From CAYMJK01 sp043101635 (GTDB taxonomy: Bacteria > Planctomycetota > Phycisphaerae > Phycisphaerales > UBA1924): a DNA stretch of 29,494 nt. Positions 27,178-29,494 of the stretch are shown in pieces. How positions within the stretch are numbered: position 1 is the first letter of the stretch; each line of letters begins with the position of its first letter. Where the stretch lies: assembly GCA_043101635.1 (NCBI GenBank), contig JBICIE010000189.1:1-29494 (forward strand). Direction: 5' to 3'. The position numbers and the translations under genes are program-made. Below the pieces are notes generated by a model that worked only from the letters and a program-made list of their open reading frames with translations, was not told the DNA's origin and ran no database searches.

Positions 27178-28026
27178 TCATCGTCGATCGATCCCGGCGA
27201 CGCCTCGAAGGGTGTGAAGCCCGTAGGGCCACTCGATGCTGTGCATGGCGCCCGGCCATGGCCCGCCATCACCGCTTGGGACGCCCATCTGGATCTCACC
27301 GAGCTTGATCTGATCGGCGCTCCCATCGACGGCAGCAGCCTCGGTCTTTGTGTTGGCGGTCACCGAGCGCGATATCACGCCCGGCAAATGGAGCTTCATC
27401 GGATACTGTGATACCAGCAGCAGCTTCTGGGCCGGAAACACCACGTCCGCGAGTGAGGTCGCTCGCCATTGGTCCGGGCCGATTCGGGTTCTTGGATCCC
27501 AGTACGCAGACGAGGCGATGAACGAGCAACCATAGTAGTATGGCGTCGGCCCGGTTGGCACACGATCCTGGTCGCTCGATACATATCGCGGTGGGTAAAA
27601 CGCACCATTGTGCACGTTTTCACCGTAGTAAACGTCGCCCAAGGCGTAGTTCCACATGGCATGGGCGCCAAAATACGGCACCTCCAATCGTCGCCCGACA
27701 GCAGCGACGAACAGCGACGTCCTTTCAACACCTGGATCTGTAAAATAGGGCGCGTAGTCCTTCCAGTCTGTCCCATATGCGGCGAATATCGCGACATGCG
27801 ACCGCAGGTTTGCGAGTGATTGGGCGGTGCGGCTGTACTCCCGAAACCGGTGCAGCGACGGAAGAACGATGCCGGCAAGTACCGCCAGAATCGATGTAAT
27901 TACGATGATTTCAATGACTGAAAACCCTCGGTGCGTTCGCGCTGCGGGTTCGCGCCGTGTGGCCGGCCGGGCCGAGCAAGGAACAGGCTGGCGAACAGCA
28001 ACCCCGTCAGGACCGCATTGCGCCAC
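27178..28026 (-). CDS. Pseudopilin-like protein with uncertain start
   Basis: Up to 282 aa. The core is a prepilin N-terminus, HRGFSVIEIIVITSILAVLAGIVLPSL, with Glu at mature position 5, then a globular domain rich in Tyr and Trp. The C-terminal part contains AAAVDGSADQIKL, like the DG motif of planctomycete prepilin-like proteins. No ATG, GTG or TTG lies in frame between the cleavage site and GTG 28026; that GTG has no Shine-Dalgarno and lies inside the MauE-like gene, giving a leader of about 33 residues. The alternative is a -1 frameshift from the MauE-like frame at GGGTTTT (27921-27927). GC is lower than in most of the window. Last gene of the right-edge cassette. Confidence 0.7.
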   Translation of the reverse strand: MAQCGPDGVAVRQPVPCSARPATRREPAARTHRGFSVIEIIVITSILAVLAGIVLPSLHRFREYSRTAQSLANLRSHVAIFAAYGTDWKDYAPYFTDPGVERTSLFVAAVGRRLEVPYFGAHAMWNYALGDVYYGENVHNGAFYPPRYVSSDQDRVPTGPTPYYYGCSFIASSAYWDPRTRIGPDQWRATSLADVVFPAQKLLLVSQYPMKLHLPGVISRSVTANTKTEAAAVDGSADQIKLGEIQMGVPSGDGGPWPGAMHSIEWPYGLHTLRGVAGIDRR

Positions 28027-28412
28027 AGGAGCAGCCGGGCTGCATCGAGTACTTCGTAGTATCTGGCCAGCACGCCGAAGCAGCCGCACTGCGGGGGTTC
28101 GGCAACGAGCACCTGGAACCCGAAGGCCGCGCTGAAGCTGCCGATCAACACGATCGCTGCAATCGTCGCGCCACGCGGCCACTGGCGCGTGAACCACAAC
28201 ATAGCCAGCAGTACCTCGGCGGCCGGCACTAACAGAGTCATCGCTCCGACGGCATGGACCGGGATGATGTCCCAAGTCCGGAGCGCCGCTTGGAACTCGG
28301 CCACATCGATCGCCTTCGCCAAGCCCATAATCAACAGGGCACCGAACCCAAACGAGCCACTGATCTCGCCGAGGCGCTGGCGGACCATCGCTATCAATCT
28401 TCCCCGGGACAT
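27900..28412 (-). CDS. MauE/DoxX-like membrane protein
   Basis: 170 aa from ATG 28412, which overlaps the preceding gene by 19 bases; ATG 28388 is an alternative. Four hydrophobic helices are visible (SGSFGFGALLIMGLAKAI; HAVGAMTLLVPAAEVLLAML; GATIAAIVLIGSFSAAFGFQV; LLLWRNAVLTGLLFASLFLA). The loop PPQCGCFG after helix three matches the CxCFG motif of MauE-type proteins, which are linked to disulfide or redox handling in the envelope. Adjacent to a Cys-rich secreted protein, a thiol-oxidising or electron-relay role is plausible but inferred. The last 126 bases overlap the candidate pseudopilin reading frame. Confidence 0.75.
   Translation of the reverse strand: MSRGRLIAMVRQRLGEISGSFGFGALLIMGLAKAIDVAEFQAALRTWDIIPVHAVGAMTLLVPAAEVLLAMLWFTRQWPRGATIAAIVLIGSFSAAFGFQVLVAEPPQCGCFGVLARYYEVLDAARLLLWRNAVLTGLLFASLFLARPGRPHGANPQRERTEGFQSLKSS
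27921..27927 (-). other. Candidate -1 slippery heptamer at the MauE-like/pseudopilin junction
   Basis: In the MauE-like frame the minus strand reads G GGT TTT, which fits the X XXY YYZ form. A -1 shift here would read on as Gly-Phe-Ser-Val-Ile-Glu, exactly the prepilin motif. No stimulatory structure was identified. It may be a coincidence of the Gly-Phe codons. Confidence 0.25.
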
Positions 28413-28753
28413 GGATCACCATACGCATAGTAGCTCCAGCACACGTTATATGAGGTGTGGGTGTACTCGCACTGGTTCGGGCTTGAGCCGCACTGGTAGT
28501 GGGCCAGGTCACAGTCACACTGGATCCAGCCGTTGAAATAGTCCTTGCCCTCCTCAGCCGGTATCACCGTCCATACGGTGCACGCGCCTGTGGTACTACC
28601 CCAGCATGGGGGGTTGCACGAGGCATCGACAGGCGCTTCGCAGCATGCGCCGGCGCCGCTATCCTCATAGCAATCCTGTGCAACGACCGCAAGCGCAAGC
28701 GGTACGGCACAGGACAGGCAACCCGCCACAGTCCAAAACCGCCTAGAGTACAT
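28394..28753 (-). CDS. Secreted Cys-rich small protein, family not recognised
   Basis: 119 aa. GGAGG lies 8 bases before ATG 28753; a GTG at 28762 is too close to it. The N-terminus is a signal peptide (MYSRRFWTVAGCLSCAVPLALAVVAQ). The mature part of about 93 residues has 12 Cys (for example QDCYED, ACCEAP, NPPCWG, QCDCDLAHYQC, YNVCWSYY) and many Tyr and Trp, which suggests a small disulfide-stabilised extracellular domain. I do not recognise the family. It precedes the MauE-like gene with a 19-base overlap and follows the TM protein gene by 30 bases, so the three are probably one transcript. Confidence 0.7.
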   Translation of the reverse strand: MYSRRFWTVAGCLSCAVPLALAVVAQDCYEDSGAGACCEAPVDASCNPPCWGSTTGACTVWTVIPAEEGKDYFNGWIQCDCDLAHYQCGSSPNQCEYTHTSYNVCWSYYAYGDPCPGED

Positions 28754-28783
28754 ATTGGTCACCTCCGGGGCCCTTGCCCCCTC

Positions 28784-29491
28784 TCACGCGCGACGTCGAA
28801 CGATCGCCAATGTCAAGATCCCTGCAACGATACACGATGCGCTGATCCAACCGAGCCACCTGAGAAGCCTGCCGCGCGAGCGCGGCGGCGCATCGCCCTC
28901 CTCGTATACCGTCAGCCGCTGGCGGGCAGCATCCGACATGCCTTGCTTCGACGGGTCGAACGGCTCGACATCAAAGAGGGCACTGCTGGAGAGCCTTCCG
29001 CCGCTGAAGTCATTGATCCGGCGATCACCGAGCTCGCCTCGAATCGGGTCGGCGCGACGACTTGTCGGCATCTGCGAAACCGACGCGAAAGAATGACCAC
29101 AGTCCACAGTCAAGCTGTGCAGCCGCCTATCCAGCCGGCCGTCGGGCAGTCTTCTCTCGCTTGACGTCGCGACCCACCGACGTCCTTGATTGTCGTAGCG
29201 CCAACCTTCATAGGTGGTTTCTGTGCCGATCGCGTCGGGCACCCGCGAATTCGCAGTCACAACAAGCGCAGCGACAAAGCCCCGGCGCACGGATTCGTCC
29301 CAGGTCCCAGTGATGCGCACCTCGAAGTCGCCCCAGGCAGCACCGGACGCTGTACCATAAACGGCGCTCCAATGGCCTTGATCCACCGTCACGGTCCCGC
29401 GCAGCTCGAGATGCGACTCTGCGACTGTTGCGATACCGCCGTGCAGAAGTTGCCCAAGTTCCCCCAAGAACATCCTTGGTTGCGATGCCAT
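28784..29491 (-). CDS. C-tail-anchored hypothetical protein, possibly 5'-truncated
   Basis: 235 aa from ATG 29491, three bases from the window edge; the true start may lie beyond it. There is no signal peptide in the visible part. Residues 1-120 are beta-rich with alternating hydrophobics (LELRGTVTVDQGHWSAVYG; FEVRITGTWDESVRRGF), followed by a polar linker. One membrane helix lies near the C-terminus (LGWISASCIVAGILTLAIV) with an RRRA tail. Family not recognised. It is first of the visible right-edge cassette; the lower GC is shared with the genes after it. Confidence 0.55.
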   Translation of the reverse strand: MASQPRMFLGELGQLLHGGIATVAESHLELRGTVTVDQGHWSAVYGTASGAAWGDFEVRITGTWDESVRRGFVAALVVTANSRVPDAIGTETTYEGWRYDNQGRRWVATSSERRLPDGRLDRRLHSLTVDCGHSFASVSQMPTSRRADPIRGELGDRRINDFSGGRLSSSALFDVEPFDPSKQGMSDAARQRLTVYEEGDAPPRSRGRLLRWLGWISASCIVAGILTLAIVRRRA

Positions 29492-29494
29492 GGC

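Overview
The window is GC-rich chromosomal DNA with very high third-position GC and short gene gaps. It most likely comes from a member of the Planctomycetota, probably the Phycisphaerae/Phycisphaerales. Three traits point there: secreted proteins ending in dockerin-like, EF-hand-type C-termini (11772-13208 and 22514-24910), stand-alone prepilin-type proteins with an altered or DG-type C-terminal motif (6732-7523 and 27178-28026), and many short GC-rich hairpins between genes. This placement is an inference from gene content; no rRNA or tRNA gene was seen.

Layout. 1-3929 (+): the 3' part of a Bat (aerotolerance) operon, with the tail of a VWA protein, then BatC-, BatD- and BatE-like genes joined by short overlaps. 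4040-6685 (+): a large lipoprotein M14 metallopeptidase. 6732-7523 (+): a prepilin-like protein. 7525-8784 (-): a secreted transglutaminase-fold protein that lacks the catalytic Cys and His. 8967-10526 (+): class II fumarase carrying an in-frame insertion of about 31 residues built on a palindromic repeat. 10527-10863: a non-coding cluster of perfect hairpins. 10864-13208 (-): a secreted M14 carboxypeptidase and a membrane-anchored alpha/beta hydrolase in a two-gene operon. 13276-14139 (+): a UbiA-like membrane protein. 14143-15744 (-): RNase Y. 16096-16926 (-): a PilZ-type protein. 17020-21560 (-): a tightly overlapped operon of scpB, a small lipoprotein, a DUF58 protein and a TgpA-like transglutaminase. 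21640-22503 (+): a YhhQ-type queuosine precursor transporter. 22514-24910 (-): a Tat-exported protein with 14 FG-GAP/VCBS repeats and a dockerin-like tail. 24911-26297: about 1.4 kb of strongly G-skewed DNA with repeats, hairpins and a G-quadruplex-like motif. 26298-27167 (+): tryptophan 2,3-dioxygenase. 27178-29491 (-): a four-gene cassette of lower GC encoding a C-tail-anchored protein, a Cys-rich secreted small protein, a MauE/DoxX-like membrane protein and a pseudopilin.

How the genes fit together. The Bat genes and the DUF58/TgpA genes belong to functional groups that are usually encoded together (MoxR-DUF58-VWA-BatCDE), but here they lie in two separate operons about 13 kb apart. Many products are exported or envelope proteins: two M14 peptidases, the FG-GAP protein, the pseudopilins and the degenerate transglutaminase. 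The most unusual items are the repeat element inside fumC with a second copy upstream of kynA, the right-edge pseudopilin/MauE/Cys-rich cassette with its out-of-frame gene junction at a GGGTTTT heptamer, and the catalytically degenerate transglutaminase.
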